Below, piece by piece: positions 36,021 to 45,595 of a DNA stretch of 64,000 bases. The notes below the pieces were generated by a model, which saw only the letters and a list, made by a program, of their open reading frames with translations, was not told the DNA's origin and made no database searches. Positions within the stretch are counted from its first letter, which is position 1. Each line of letters opens with the position of its first letter. Made by a program: the position numbers and the translations under genes. The stretch comes from Streptomyces xylophagus (GTDB lineage: Bacteria; Actinomycetota; Actinomycetes; Streptomycetales; Streptomycetaceae): NCBI RefSeq assembly GCF_000716435.1, contig NZ_JNWO01000015.1, positions 372,001-436,000 of the forward strand. The letters run 5' to 3'.

Positions 36021-36845
36021 TCACCACGTGTGCCGGGGCCGTGCCCGCCTGCCGAACAGCAGGCCGCGCGGTTCCGGCGGCGGGGGCGTGCCCGCCTTGA
36101 GCGGCCAGGCCAGCAGCATGCCCGCGATGAAGCCGACGACGTGTGCCGCGTACGCCACGGTGCCCGCGTCGGAGACGCCCTCGCCGGACGAGTAGAACGC
36201 CTGGAGCACGAACCAGAAGCCCAGCACCAGCCACGCCGGCAGGCGCAGCGGCAGGAAGAACAGGAACGGCACCAGGACCCACACCCGTGCCTTCGTGTAC
36301 AGCACCAGATAGGCGCCCAGTACACCGGCGATCGCCCCGGAGGCACCGATCAACGGGTCGGTCGAGTCCGCGTTGACCAGCGCGAAGCCGTAGCCCGCCG
36401 CGTAACCGCACACTACGTAGAAGAGCGTGTAGCGGATGTGGCCCATGCGGTCCTCGACGTTGTTGCCGAAGATCATCAGGAACAGCATGTTGCCCAGCAG
36501 GTGGATCCAGCTGCCGTGCAGGAACATCGCGGTGAAGACGCTCAGTGGGGCCGACTTGTCGTAGGCCGGCGGGGCGACGGCGCAGCCCGCGCCGCCGGGG
36601 CCCGCCTGGACGGCGCCGGTCGGTACGAGGTGGGGCATCTGGTGGTGGATCAACTCCCGCGGCACGGCCGCGTAGTGGTCCAGGAACGCCTGCAGATGGC
36701 ACAGCTGCGCGAGGTCGCTGCCGCCTGCCACGGAACCCGCCATTCCGGGGGTGAACAGGAAGACGAGCACGTTCGCGGCGATGAGCGCATACGTCACCCA
36801 AGGGGTGCGGCGCACCGGGTTCACGTCATGGACGGGGATGACCAC
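36021..36845 (-). CDS. rhomboid-family intramembrane serine protease
   Basis: A 274-residue membrane protein with about six helices. The catalytic dyad is Ser169 in GASGAIAGVLG and His235 in AAHVVGFIAGMLL. The conserved HGSWIHLLGNMLFLMIFGNNVEDRMG (about 110-135) forms the second helix and carries His115 and Asn119, which stabilise the oxyanion. A long loop (about 40-100, PHLVPTGAVQAGPGGAGCAV) between helices 1 and 2 is larger than in the minimal E. coli enzyme but common in actinobacteria. Its protein substrate is unknown. It is convergent with hemE and divergent from the small gene at 36,971. Confidence 0.9.
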   Translation of the reverse strand: MVIPVHDVNPVRRTPWVTYALIAANVLVFLFTPGMAGSVAGGSDLAQLCHLQAFLDHYAAVPRELIHHQMPHLVPTGAVQAGPGGAGCAVAPPAYDKSAPLSVFTAMFLHGSWIHLLGNMLFLMIFGNNVEDRMGHIRYTLFYVVCGYAAGYGFALVNADSTDPLIGASGAIAGVLGAYLVLYTKARVWVLVPFLFFLPLRLPAWLVLGFWFVLQAFYSSGEGVSDAGTVAYAAHVVGFIAGMLLAWPLKAGTPPPPEPRGLLFGRRARPRHTW

Positions 36846-36970
36846 AAGGGATTAGTGCCCGCGATACGCGCGGCGAACCGGTGAACACCGCCGTCCGCCT
36901 GTGCGTATGACTCCTCAACCGCCCGCGGTGCGGGGAAGGCGTGTCGCGGGGACGACGTGAGGAACAGGCG

Positions 36971-37294
36971 ATGAACGACCGAATTACTCCTCAGATGACC
37001 GCCACGCCGGACGGCGAGGCCGAGATCTCCCTGGTGGTGCGCCTCCCCTGGGAGGACGTCGCCAGGCTCGGTCAGGAGGCGGGCCGACTTGCCGCGCAGA
37101 TGCAGCGGCCGGTGACCCTGGACGAGGCGGTGAGCAACAGGCTGCGGTCCAACGCGTTGGGCGCCCACGCGAAGCCTGCGGCCGCGCAGCCCGCTGCGAT
37201 GATGCCGCCGAGCGCGTCGGTCTCCTCGCTGCCCGCCAGGCCGCCGGCCGAGCAGGCACGGCAGGCCATAGACCGCATCAACGGCACGGCGTAG
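36971..37294 (+). CDS. hypothetical protein, 107 residues
   Basis: A small cytoplasmic protein (MNDRITPQMTATPDGEAEISLVVRLPWEDVARLGQEAGRLAAQMQRPVTLDEAVSNRL) with a folded-looking first half and an Ala/Pro-rich tail ending RQAIDRINGTA. ATG 36,971 follows GAGGAAC about 7 bases upstream. I recognise no named family; its first 60 residues look like a short helix-strand unit similar to small ribbon-helix-helix-like proteins, but the DNA-binding pattern is not clear. It ends 7 bases before the convergent flavoprotein gene. Confidence 0.6.
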   Translation: MNDRITPQMTATPDGEAEISLVVRLPWEDVARLGQEAGRLAAQMQRPVTLDEAVSNRLRSNALGAHAKPAAAQPAAMMPPSASVSSLPARPPAEQARQAIDRINGTA

Positions 37295-37301
37295 GAATCG
37301 T

Positions 37302-38702
37302 TCAACGAAGTCCGGCCTGGACCTTGGCGGTCGCCTTGCGTGCCGCCACCAGGACCGGGTCCCACACCGGAGAGAACGGCGGGGCGTAGCCCAGGTCCAG
37401 GGCCGTCATCTGTTCCACCGTCATACGGGCCGTGAGGGCGACCGCCGCGATGTCGACACGCTTCGCGGCGCCCTCACGACCGACGATCTGCACGCCCAGG
37501 AGACGGCCGGTACGGCGTTCGGCGAGCATCTTCACCGTCATCAGGGACGCCGCCGGGTAGTAGCCCGCGCGGCTGGTCGACTCGATGGTGACCGTCTCGA
37601 ACCGCAGCCCCGCGCGGTGGGCGTCCTTCTCGCGCAGCCCGGTACGGGCGATCTCCAGGTCGCACACCTTGCTCACGGCCGTACCGACCACCCCCGGGAA
37701 GGTGGCGTAACCACCGCCCGCATTGGTGCCGATGACCTGCCCGTGCTTGTTGGCGTGCGTCCCCAGGGCGATGTGCCGCTCCTGCCCGGAGACCAGGTCG
37801 AGCACCTCGACGCAGTCGCCCCCGGCCCAGATGTTCTCGTGCCCGCGCACCCGCATCGCCAGGTCGGTGAGCAGTCCGTCGTGTTGCCCGAGCGGCAGCC
37901 CGGCAGTTTTCGCGAGGGACGTCTCGGGCCGCACCCCGATCCCCAGGACCACCACGTCCGCCGGATACTCCGCGTCCTCGGTGACCACGGCCCGCACCCG
38001 CCCGTCGTCCCCGGTGAGCAGCTCGGTCACCCGGGCGTCGTTGACCATGGTGATGCCCAGGCCCTCCATCGCCTTGTGCACCAGGCGCCCCATGTCCGGG
38101 TCGAGCGTGGACATCGGCTCCTTGCCCCGGTTGACGACGGTGACCTCATACCCGCGGTTGACGAACGCCTCCGCCATCTCCACCCCGATGTACCCGGCCC
38201 CGACCACCACAGCACGACGCCCACGCGTGCGTGCCAGCGAGTCGAGCAACGCCTGCCCGTCGTCGAGCGTCTGCACCCCGTGCACCCCGGGGGCGTCCAC
38301 ACCGGGCATGTCCGGAGTGATCGGCCGCGCCCCGGTCCCGATCACGAGCTTGTCGTACGACGTCCAGGACTCGGCCCCCGAATCGACGTCACGCGCGCGT
38401 ACCCGACCGCCCGCGACGTCGAGCTCCACGACCTCGGTCCGCATCCGCAGGTCGATGTCACGCGCCCGGTGTTCCTCGGGAGTGCGGGCGATCAACTCCT
38501 CCGGCGCGGAGACGTCACCGCCCACCCAGTACGGGATGCCGCACGCCGAGTACGAGGTGAAGTGGCCGCGTTCGAAGGCCACGATCTCCAGCTCGTCCGG
38601 CCCCTTGAGGCGGCGTGCCTGCGACGCCGCGGACATGCCCGCGGCGTCGCCTCCGATGACGACCAGTCGTTCCCGGGTACCCCTCGCACGGCTCATGTCC
38701 AT
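37302..38702 (-). CDS. FAD-dependent pyridine nucleotide-disulfide oxidoreductase (CoA-disulfide-reductase-like)
   Basis: A 466-residue cytoplasmic flavoprotein. It has the FAD motif VVIGGDAAGMSAA, an NAD(P)-binding motif VVVGAGYIGVEMAEA, and the C-terminal dimer domain (TVKMLAERRTGRLLGVQIVG). The single redox cysteine Cys54 in FTSYSACGIPYWVGG matches the one-Cys active site of CoA-disulfide reductases and NADH oxidases, which reduce CoA disulfide or polysulfide, or O2. Actinobacteria use mycothiol rather than CoA as main thiol, so the physiological substrate is uncertain. The gene is on the opposite strand from hemE and hemY and unrelated to them by sequence. Confidence 0.85.
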   Translation of the reverse strand: MDMSRARGTRERLVVIGGDAAGMSAASQARRLKGPDELEIVAFERGHFTSYSACGIPYWVGGDVSAPEELIARTPEEHRARDIDLRMRTEVVELDVAGGRVRARDVDSGAESWTSYDKLVIGTGARPITPDMPGVDAPGVHGVQTLDDGQALLDSLARTRGRRAVVVGAGYIGVEMAEAFVNRGYEVTVVNRGKEPMSTLDPDMGRLVHKAMEGLGITMVNDARVTELLTGDDGRVRAVVTEDAEYPADVVVLGIGVRPETSLAKTAGLPLGQHDGLLTDLAMRVRGHENIWAGGDCVEVLDLVSGQERHIALGTHANKHGQVIGTNAGGGYATFPGVVGTAVSKVCDLEIARTGLREKDAHRAGLRFETVTIESTSRAGYYPAASLMTVKMLAERRTGRLLGVQIVGREGAAKRVDIAAVALTARMTVEQMTALDLGYAPPFSPVWDPVLVAARKATAKVQAGLR

Positions 38703-38729
38703 GCGAACACGCTACGGGGGCCGATCATT

Positions 38730-39689
38730 TCAGTCCTGTCCGCCCTGTTCCTCCTCGCGCACCGGCGGGGCCGCCGGCAGCGGGCCCACCGCGGCGGCAG
38801 CGGGCACGGTCGCAGCCCGACGCGGCCGTACGAGACGCAGCCACAGGACGACCAGCAGCGCCGCCACCGCCGCGAACGGCAGCACCGCGCCGAGCGCCAG
38901 GGCGATCCAGCGCAGCATCGTCACGAAGACGTGCCAGCCGCCCGCCACGGCGTCGACGAAGCCGGGGGTGTCGTCCTTCGCGGCGGGCTTCGCCACCGGG
39001 GTCTGCGACAGGGACAGGGTGATGGTGGCCAGGCTGGTGCGGTCCTTCAGGGAGGCCTGTTGGGCGAGCAGCGCCTCCAGGTCGGACTCGCGGGTGCTCA
39101 ACTCGCCCTCCAGCTCCACCACATCGCTGAGCTTGGTGGCCCGGTCCATCAGCTCACGCACGCGTGCCACGCTGGCCCGCTGCGAGGTGATGCGGCTCTC
39201 CACGTCCACGACCTGGTCGGTGACGTCCTGCGCCTTCGCGGTGCGGTCGAGCAGCTTGCCCGCGCCCTCCAGGTCGGCGAGGACCTCGTCGTACTTGTCG
39301 GTGGGCACCCGCAGGACGACCCGGGTGCGCTCGTGGCCCTGTCCGTCGCGGGTGGTCGTCTCGTTGCCGACGAACCCGCCCGCGTTCTCGGTGGTGGTGC
39401 GGGCCTCGTCCAGGGCCTTCGGTACGTCCTTGACCCGCACGGACAGCGAGGCCGTACGGATGATGCTGCTCGCGGTGAGCTTGGGCACGGACTTGGTGTT
39501 CCTGGTGTTGCCGCTGCCGGACGCGCCCTCCTGCTGGGCGGTGTCCGGAGCGACCGCTTTGGCGCCTGCGCCGGAGTCGCTGGCGCTCTTCTCGCTCGCG
39601 CCGCCGCTGCAGCCGGCCAGCGCGAGCGCCGAGGCGAGCAGAAGGCCGGCCAGGGCCTGGACAGGGCGTATGGAGTGGTGTGCGCGCAT
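38730..39689 (-). CDS. DUF4349 membrane lipoprotein
   Basis: A 319-residue lipoprotein. The signal peptide ends in the lipobox LAGC (ALALAGCSGGASEKS), followed by a Ser/Gly-rich linker. The DUF4349 part (about 75-290) has SIIRTASLSVRVKDVPKALDEA, GGFVGNETTTR and a coiled-coil stretch (VVDVESRITSQRASVARVRELMDRATKLSDVVELEGELSTRESDLEALLAQQASL). One membrane helix (ALALGAVLPFAAVAALLVVLWLRL) follows, with a Pro/Arg cytoplasmic tail. Function is unknown; the coiled coil suggests assembly at the membrane surface. The start at 39,689 begins the signal peptide directly. It is divergent from hemY with 173 bases between. Confidence 0.85.
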   Translation of the reverse strand: MRAHHSIRPVQALAGLLLASALALAGCSGGASEKSASDSGAGAKAVAPDTAQQEGASGSGNTRNTKSVPKLTASSIIRTASLSVRVKDVPKALDEARTTTENAGGFVGNETTTRDGQGHERTRVVLRVPTDKYDEVLADLEGAGKLLDRTAKAQDVTDQVVDVESRITSQRASVARVRELMDRATKLSDVVELEGELSTRESDLEALLAQQASLKDRTSLATITLSLSQTPVAKPAAKDDTPGFVDAVAGGWHVFVTMLRWIALALGAVLPFAAVAALLVVLWLRLVRPRRAATVPAAAAVGPLPAAPPVREEEQGGQD

Positions 39690-39862
39690 GTCGCGGTACC
39701 CCCGATGATCGTCGTGACGACTGACGCAACTCCGACGCCGGGGCCGGGCGGGACGTTGGCGGGAAACGGTTCCGATGCGGTCACGGTCGGGACTCGCACC
39801 GGACAACGAGCCGGACACCGGGCCGGAGTCGGAGTGTCAGTGCGGTCTGAGAGGCTGGTGAC

Positions 39863-41293
39863 ATGCGCGAAGTGGAGACTCGTACGGGCACAGGGCATGT
39901 CGTGGTCATCGGCGCCGGGATCGCGGGGCTGGCCGCCGCACACCGGCTGTTGGACAGAGGCGTGCGGGTGACGGTCGTCGAGGCGTCGGACCGGGTCGGC
40001 GGCAAGCTGCTGCCCGGCGAGATCGCGGGCGCCCGCGTGGACCTCGGCGCCGAGTCGATGCTGGCCCGCCGTCCCGAGGCCGTCGCGCTGGCCCGCGAGG
40101 TGGGCCTCACCGACCGACTCCAGCCGCCCGCCACGGCCACCGCGTCGATCTGGACCCGGGGTGCCCTGCGCCCCATGCCCAAGGGCCACGTCATGGGCGT
40201 CCCCGGCACGGCGTCCGCGCTGTCCGGGGTGCTCTCGCACGAAGGCCTGGCCCGCATCGAGCGCGACGCCGACCTGCCCCGCACGGAGGTCGGCGACGAC
40301 GTGGCCGTCGGCGAGTACGTGGCGGCACGCCTCGGCCGCGAGGTCGTCGACCGCCTCGTCGAACCCCTTCTGGGCGGGGTCTACGCGGGCGACGCGTACC
40401 GCATCTCGATGCGCTCCGCCGTCCCCCAGCTCTTCCAGGCCGCGAGGACCCATGACTCCCTCACCGAGGCCGTCCGGGGCATCCAGGAGCGCGCCGCCGC
40501 CGCACAGCAGACCGGCCCGGTCTTCATGGGCATCGAGGGCGGAGTGGGCCAACTCCCGCTCGCCGTCGCGGAGTCGGTGCGCGCGCGGGGCGGCGAGATC
40601 CTCACCGGGACACCGGTGACGGAGCTGCGCCGGAGCGGGGCGTCGGGCTGGCGGATCGTCGCCGGAGACCGCGTGCTCGACGCCGACGGGGTGATCGTCG
40701 CCGTACCCGCACCGGTTGCCGCCGAGCTGCTACGCCCCGAAGCGCCCGGCGCCGCAGCCGAGTTGACCGCCGTCGAGTACGCGTCGATGGCCCTGGTCAC
40801 CCTCGCCTACCGCCGAGCCGACATCGAACTCCCCGAAGGCAGCGGCTTCTTGGTGCCCCCCGTCGACGGCCGTACCATCAAGGCGTCCACCTTCGCCTCC
40901 CAGAAATGGGGCTGGGTCGCCGACGAGAACCCGGACCTGCTGGTCCTGCGCACATCCGTCGGCCGGTACGGCGAGACGACGATCCTGGAGCGCGAGGACA
41001 CCGGCCTGGTCGACGTCTCCCGACACGACCTGCGCGAGGCCACCGGCCTCGACGCCACACCTCTTGAGACCCGCGTCACCCGCTGGACCGACGGCCTGCC
41101 CCAGTACCCGGTCGGCCACCACGCGCGCGTGGCCCGCGTCCGCGAACACGTCGGCAAGCTGCCAGGACTCGCCGTGTGCGGTGCGGCCTACGATGGCGTC
41201 GGCATCCCGGCGACCATCGCGAGCGCCTACGCGGCCGTCGACCGCCTGACCGGCGACCCGGTGCCGAGCGCGTCCGGCGGAGCGGGAGAATAG
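39863..41293 (+). CDS. hemY: coproporphyrinogen III oxidase (HemY/CgoX type)
   Basis: A 476-residue FAD enzyme that oxidises coproporphyrinogen III to coproporphyrin III in the actinobacterial/firmicute heme route (older name protoporphyrinogen oxidase). The FAD-binding N-terminus [37 protein letters not shown] is typical, as is the C-terminal [27 protein letters not shown], which also contacts FAD. It starts 173 bases from the divergent DUF4349 gene and ends 4 bases before hemQ, so hemY-hemQ are one transcript. hemE, the preceding enzyme, is about 4 kb upstream on the same strand. Confidence 0.94.
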   Translation: MREVETRTGTGHVVVIGAGIAGLAAAHRLLDRGVRVTVVEASDRVGGKLLPGEIAGARVDLGAESMLARRPEAVALAREVGLTDRLQPPATATASIWTRGALRPMPKGHVMGVPGTASALSGVLSHEGLARIERDADLPRTEVGDDVAVGEYVAARLGREVVDRLVEPLLGGVYAGDAYRISMRSAVPQLFQAARTHDSLTEAVRGIQERAAAAQQTGPVFMGIEGGVGQLPLAVAESVRARGGEILTGTPVTELRRSGASGWRIVAGDRVLDADGVIVAVPAPVAAELLRPEAPGAAAELTAVEYASMALVTLAYRRADIELPEGSGFLVPPVDGRTIKASTFASQKWGWVADENPDLLVLRTSVGRYGETTILEREDTGLVDVSRHDLREATGLDATPLETRVTRWTDGLPQYPVGHHARVARVREHVGKLPGLAVCGAAYDGVGIPATIASAYAAVDRLTGDPVPSASGGAGE

Positions 41294-41297
41294 CCCC

Positions 41298-42029
41298 ATG
41301 AGCGACGACGCCCCCACCACCGAGCCCGGCCGTATCCCGAACAAGGGCAAGCTGGCCAAGGACCTCAACGAGGTCATCCGCTACACCCTGTGGTCCGTCT
41401 TCAAGCTGAAGGATGTGCTGCCCGAGGACCGCGCCGGATACGCCGACGAGGTCCAGGAGCTGTTCGACCAGCTCGCCGCGAAGGACGTGACCGTCCGCGG
41501 CACGTACGACGTGTCCGGCCTGCGTGCCGACGCCGACCTCATGATCTGGTGGCACGCCGAGACCGCCGACCAGCTCCAGGAGGCGTACAACCTCTTCCGC
41601 CGCACGAAGCTGGGCCGCGCCCTGGAGCCGGTCTGGTCGAACATGGCGCTTCACCGCCCCGCCGAGTTCAACCGCTCGCACATCCCGGCCTTCCTGGCCG
41701 ACGAGACCCCGCGCAACTACATCAGCGTGTACCCGTTCGTGCGCTCCTACGACTGGTACCTGCTCCCGGACGAGGACCGCCGCCGCATGCTCGCCGACCA
41801 CGGCAAGATGGCCCGCGGCTACGCGGACGTCCGCGCCAACACGGTCGCCTCCTTCTCCCTCGGCGACTACGAATGGCTCCTGGCCTTCGAGGCCGACGAG
41901 CTGTACCGCATCGTCGACCTCATGCGCCACCTCCGAGCCTCCGAGGCCCGCATGCACGTCCGAGAAGAGGTCCCCTTCTATACGGGCCGCCGCAAGGACA
42001 TCGGCGACTTGGTAGCAGGCCTGGCGTAA
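41298..42029 (+). CDS. hemQ: coproheme decarboxylase HemQ/ChdC
   Basis: A 243-residue chlorite-dismutase-fold protein that decarboxylates coproheme to heme b with peroxide, the final step of the coproporphyrin route. The conserved block [36 protein letters not shown] holds Tyr145, at the position of the radical-forming tyrosine of ChdC enzymes, and the proximal heme ligand His168. It lacks the distal Arg environment of true chlorite dismutases as far as can be read. ATG 41,298 lies 4 bases after the hemY stop. The gene is directly followed by a hairpin-bearing repeat. Confidence 0.95.
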   Translation: MSDDAPTTEPGRIPNKGKLAKDLNEVIRYTLWSVFKLKDVLPEDRAGYADEVQELFDQLAAKDVTVRGTYDVSGLRADADLMIWWHAETADQLQEAYNLFRRTKLGRALEPVWSNMALHRPAEFNRSHIPAFLADETPRNYISVYPFVRSYDWYLLPDEDRRRMLADHGKMARGYADVRANTVASFSLGDYEWLLAFEADELYRIVDLMRHLRASEARMHVREEVPFYTGRRKDIGDLVAGLA

Positions 42030-42081
42030 GCGCCCCAAAGGGGCGCGGGGAACTGCGCGACCAGCCCCCACCGGCTCGCAG
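42030..42081 (+). repeat. dispersed intergenic repeat, copy B, with hairpin
   Basis: A 7-bp stem (GCGCCCC, 42,030-42,036; GGGGCGC, 42,040-42,046) merges into the 43-bp repeat at 42,039-42,081. It fills the gap between the convergent hemQ and peptidase genes and probably works as a bidirectional terminator. Confidence 0.75.
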
Positions 42082-42082
42082 A

Positions 42083-43669
42083 TTACTTACTACCTGACCG
42101 CGCAGGACTCGGCTTCGGCTCCTGGTGCGGCGCGCAAGCCGCGCGCCGCTCAGGCAACCGCCCTTCCAACAAGTAGTCGTCCAGGTACCCGTTGACGCAC
42201 TTGTTGGATCCACCGGCGATCCCATGAGTCCCGGCATCCCGCTCAGTCACCAACACCGAGTCCGACAACCGCCGTTGCAACTCAAGCGCCCCGTCATACG
42301 GTGTAGCCGCATCCCGCTCGGCGGCAAGGATGAGCACCGGCGGCAACTCACCCGGCCCGGTCCGCACATCGAGGGGCTGCTGACGCGGCTCGGGCCAATA
42401 CGCGCACGGCAGATTCATCCACACGTTGTCCCACGTCTCGAACGGCGCCACCCGCGCCAGCCGCGTGTTGTCCCGGTCCCACACACTCCACTCGGTAGGC
42501 CAGGGCGCGTCATTGCACTCGACGGCCGTGTAGACCGCATTGCCGTTCTCCGCCTCGGCAGCCGCCTCCGGCGTCGACGCGGCCTGCAAGATCAGCGGCT
42601 TCGGGTCGCCCTTCAGATACGACGACAGCGCGGCGGCACGGTGCGGCCAGTAGTCGTCGTAGTACCCGGCCGACAGGAACGCGCCCTGCAACTGCGCCGG
42701 CCCCACCTTGCCGCCCGCGGGCTTCTCGGCGAGCCGCGCCTCGGCCTTCCGGTAGCTGAGCAGCACCTTCTCGGCCGTGTCTCCGAGCCCGTACACGTCG
42801 TCGTGCTTGGCGACCCACTCCCGGAAGTCCGCCCAGCGGCTCTCGAACGCGGCCGACTGGTCGAGGTTGTTGCGGTACCAGATCTGCTCGGGGTCCGGGT
42901 TCACCGCCGAGTCGAACACCATCCGCCGTACGTGCGAGGGGAACAGCGTCGCGTACAGCGCCCCGAAGTACGTCCCGTAGGACGCGCCCATGAACGTCAG
43001 TTTGTCCTCGCCGAGTGCCGCGCGCAGGACGTCCAGGTCGCGGGCGTTGTTGAGGGAGGTGTAGTACCGGAGCTTGCTGCCGGAGCGCTTGGCGCAGCCG
43101 CGCGCGTAGGCCTTGGCCTGCGCGACGCGCTCCTTCTTGTACGACTCCGAGGGGTACGTCGGCGACTGCGAGGGCCCCTTGAAGAAGCGCTTGGGGTCGA
43201 CGCAGGACAGCGGTGCCGACTTGTCGACCCCGCGCGGGGCGTAGCCGACGAGGTCGTACGCCGACGCGATGCGCTTCCACTCGGGGAGCATGCCGATCAG
43301 CGGGAAGTAGAGGCCGGAGGCGCCCGGGCCGCCCGGGTTGTAGACCAGGGAGCCCTGGCGGGGGACTCTGCGCTTGCTGTTGTGCGGGTCCTTGTGGGTG
43401 GCGCGGGCGCGGCTGACGGTCAGTTTGATCTGCTTGCCGTCGGCGTGCGCGTAGTCGAGCGGGACGGAGACCGTGCCGCACTCCATGGTGCCGGGCAGGT
43501 CCTGCGCGTCGGGGCACGTCCCGAAGTCGATGCCCCGCGCGCGGGCATGCGCCGCGGCCAGCGCGGTGCCGGTCGACTCGACGGCGCCCGAGGCACCGGT
43601 GGCAGGCGCGGCGGCGAGGGTGGTCAGGAGCAAGGACCCGGCGGCCGAGTACAGGGCGGCGGCTCGCAT
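42083..43669 (-). CDS. secreted tripeptidyl-aminopeptidase-like alpha/beta hydrolase
   Basis: A 528-residue exported serine hydrolase resembling Streptomyces tripeptidyl aminopeptidase (TAP/SlpD/E group). The signal peptide is MRAAALYSAAGSLLLTTLAAAPATGA. The domain has LVYNPGGPGASGL (oxyanion region), DLVGYAPRGVDKSAPL, the nucleophile elbow MGASYGTYFGALYA, and at the C-terminus LILAAERDAATPYDGALEL (Asp) and DAGTHGIAGGSNKC (His) in the TAP-like cap. The start at 43,669 is preferred since the signal peptide begins there; the longer form adds 25 residues with no role. It probably releases short peptides from secreted protein during growth or development. Confidence 0.87.
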   Translation of the reverse strand: MRAAALYSAAGSLLLTTLAAAPATGASGAVESTGTALAAAHARARGIDFGTCPDAQDLPGTMECGTVSVPLDYAHADGKQIKLTVSRARATHKDPHNSKRRVPRQGSLVYNPGGPGASGLYFPLIGMLPEWKRIASAYDLVGYAPRGVDKSAPLSCVDPKRFFKGPSQSPTYPSESYKKERVAQAKAYARGCAKRSGSKLRYYTSLNNARDLDVLRAALGEDKLTFMGASYGTYFGALYATLFPSHVRRMVFDSAVNPDPEQIWYRNNLDQSAAFESRWADFREWVAKHDDVYGLGDTAEKVLLSYRKAEARLAEKPAGGKVGPAQLQGAFLSAGYYDDYWPHRAAALSSYLKGDPKPLILQAASTPEAAAEAENGNAVYTAVECNDAPWPTEWSVWDRDNTRLARVAPFETWDNVWMNLPCAYWPEPRQQPLDVRTGPGELPPVLILAAERDAATPYDGALELQRRLSDSVLVTERDAGTHGIAGGSNKCVNGYLDDYLLEGRLPERRAACAPHQEPKPSPARSGSK

Positions 43670-43803
43670 GGTGGGGTATCCCTTCGGAGCACGGCAGCAA
43701 CAAAAGGGATGTTTCGTTCGGTCGTTGGCGAAGGCAAGCACCATCGGGCCGGTGTCGGCCCCAATGACCCCTGTGCGCCCCCTGGAGCGCTTTCACGCTG
43801 TGG

Positions 43804-44586
43804 TCAGCGGCGCCACACGTCGAACTGCTCCCGGTGCGCGAAGGCCGCCCGCAGATCGGGTTCGCCGACCGCGCGGATACCGCGCACGGCGACGGAGGTG
43901 AGATACGTCCGGTCGTCGGCGCCGCCGCCCGCGTGCCGGGCCAAGGCGCCGAGCAGCTGCTGTCCGGCCGGGGAGGCCCAGCGCGAGTACGGGTGCACCT
44001 CGACCCGGGCGATCGCCAGACAGCTCAGCGTGACGGCGAGCGGCAGCGCGAACCACAGCGCGACCAGCCCGCGCGGCATTTCCGCCCCCGGCGTCAACAG
44101 CGCGGTCGCGCCCAGTACGAGCACGACGAGCGCGGCGGCCCGCACCTGTCGGACGCCGGCCGCAACCGTCGTACTGCTTCCGTCCGGTACGGCGAGACCC
44201 GCGTCGACGAGCCGGTCCGCGACGTCGCGGACCGCGTCCGTGGCGGCCGCGGTGGCCCGCACCGGGGCGATCCGGGACTGCCCCTCGGGCCCGATGGCCC
44301 CTATCACCGACCGCTCGATGGCGTCCCGGCCGCGCGGGTCGACGACGGTCGCCCAGCCGGTGTGGGCGAGCAGCAGCCGGTGCTGCCGCGCCATGGAGAC
44401 GAGGGTGAGATCGGCGACCCGCGCGGGACCGCCGGACAGGAACGCCGCCTCGTAGAGCGTCAGATCGTGTCCTTTGCCCGCGTCGTCCGCGTCGACGGCC
44501 GCCGCTCTGACGGCGGCCAGGCACAGCCGTGTGCAGGCCGTGCCCGCGACGGCCCAGGCCAGGAGCAGGAGAAGGACCCAGAACAT
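43804..44586 (-). CDS. TIGR04222 domain membrane protein
   Basis: A 260-residue membrane protein: one N-terminal helix (MFWVLLLLLAWAVAGTACTRLCLAAV), then the TIGR04222 region (about 40-130: LTLYEAAFLSGGPARVADLTLVSMARQHRLLL), then two membrane helices (ALVVLVLGATALLTP; GLVALWFALPLAVTLSCLAIA). Many TIGR04222 proteins end in a long Gly/Cys low-complexity tail; this one stops at EQFDVWRR without it. In Streptomyces such genes often lie near DUF692 genes, as here (1 kb away). Function is unknown, and the missing tail makes it a shortened member of the family. Confidence 0.8.
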   Translation of the reverse strand: MFWVLLLLLAWAVAGTACTRLCLAAVRAAAVDADDAGKGHDLTLYEAAFLSGGPARVADLTLVSMARQHRLLLAHTGWATVVDPRGRDAIERSVIGAIGPEGQSRIAPVRATAAATDAVRDVADRLVDAGLAVPDGSSTTVAAGVRQVRAAALVVLVLGATALLTPGAEMPRGLVALWFALPLAVTLSCLAIARVEVHPYSRWASPAGQQLLGALARHAGGGADDRTYLTSVAVRGIRAVGEPDLRAAFAHREQFDVWRR

Positions 44587-44704
44587 GCCAAATTTCTATG
44601 CCAAAGGCCCAGTGCGACGCCATGCCTTGTTCACAATCCGGACGGAGCGTTGTCTGTATGTGACGTTCCGGTTGTCCGGAAACCAACCACGGCCGAAACC
44701 CGCT

Positions 44705-45481
44705 CTACGGCTGCGTCGACGGCGGTGGACTGGAGGCGGCCGGCGGGAGCCCGAAGGTGGGGGAGACCGACGGGGCCAGCGGGACCACCTGGCCGGGATC
44801 GACGCCGGGGACCGGGGAGTTGGTGGCAGCGGGTGCGCTCGTCGCGGCCATGTCCCGGGCCAGCTCGGCGAAATCGACGTACCCGGTGGCCTCCAGGACC
44901 TTGATGTGGTCCAGGACCGTCGTGTTCGCGTCGTCGGCGAGGGCGCGGACCAGGGAGTTCTGAGTGGTCGCGCGGACCTGGGCGACCACCGTGAACACCT
45001 TGCCGTGCGCGAGGCGCAGGATGTTGGCGAACTTGCGGTCGAAGTCCACGCCCTGCGCCGCGTTCAGGGTGGCGAGCCACTGCTGTTGCTGCGCGTTGGG
45101 CTGGTTCGGCAGCGGCAGCCCGAGCTTGGCGGCGACGTCGCGCACCCGCTCGTCCAGGAACGTGTGGCCGTCGATGAGATGCTGCCCCGCCGTCCGTACG
45201 GCCGCGGTGGTGCCCTTCTCCTCGGCCTGTTGACCGGCCGGCAGCTCCCACAGCCCCGCCAGCCGGACCCTGGTGACGAAGTCCCGGTCCAGGGCGGACA
45301 ACGGCCCGTACTGCGTCGCCACGGTCTGGTCGCTGAGCACGCTCGCGCCGGTCGTCCCGGACCGGTCGGCGTAGGACCAGACCGGGAAGATCATGGCGGC
45401 CAGGGTCGCGGTCAGGCCCATGACGATGACGCCGGTGCCACTGAAAATGCCTCGGCCCTTTACGGGGGGTCGCGGTCGCAT
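44705..45481 (-). CDS. DUF4142 protein, paralogue 1
   Basis: A 258-residue exported or membrane-anchored protein. A hydrophobic N-terminal segment (TGVIVMGLTATLAAMIFPVWSYA) precedes the helical DUF4142 domain (about 55-215: LSALDRDFVTRVRLAGLWELPAGQQAEEKGTTAAVRTAGQHLIDGH, with His at the helix ends) and a Pro/Ser-rich tail. DUF4142 is a ferritin-like four-helix fold with no agreed function. The ATG at 45,481 is chosen for AGGAGG 6 bases upstream. It is a clear paralogue of the gene at 47,051-47,839; the DUF692 gene lies between them. It contains no cysteine. Confidence 0.85.
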   Translation of the reverse strand: MRPRPPVKGRGIFSGTGVIVMGLTATLAAMIFPVWSYADRSGTTGASVLSDQTVATQYGPLSALDRDFVTRVRLAGLWELPAGQQAEEKGTTAAVRTAGQHLIDGHTFLDERVRDVAAKLGLPLPNQPNAQQQQWLATLNAAQGVDFDRKFANILRLAHGKVFTVVAQVRATTQNSLVRALADDANTTVLDHIKVLEATGYVDFAELARDMAATSAPAATNSPVPGVDPGQVVPLAPSVSPTFGLPPAASSPPPSTQP

Positions 45482-45595
45482 GGGATGCCTCCTGTTACGG
45501 CACCGCACGTGAGTGCGCTTCTCGTGCGGAACCGCAATATTACTGTGGAGTCACTGTCAGCTTCCAAGGCCCCTCGTCAGCCATACCGCACCCCG

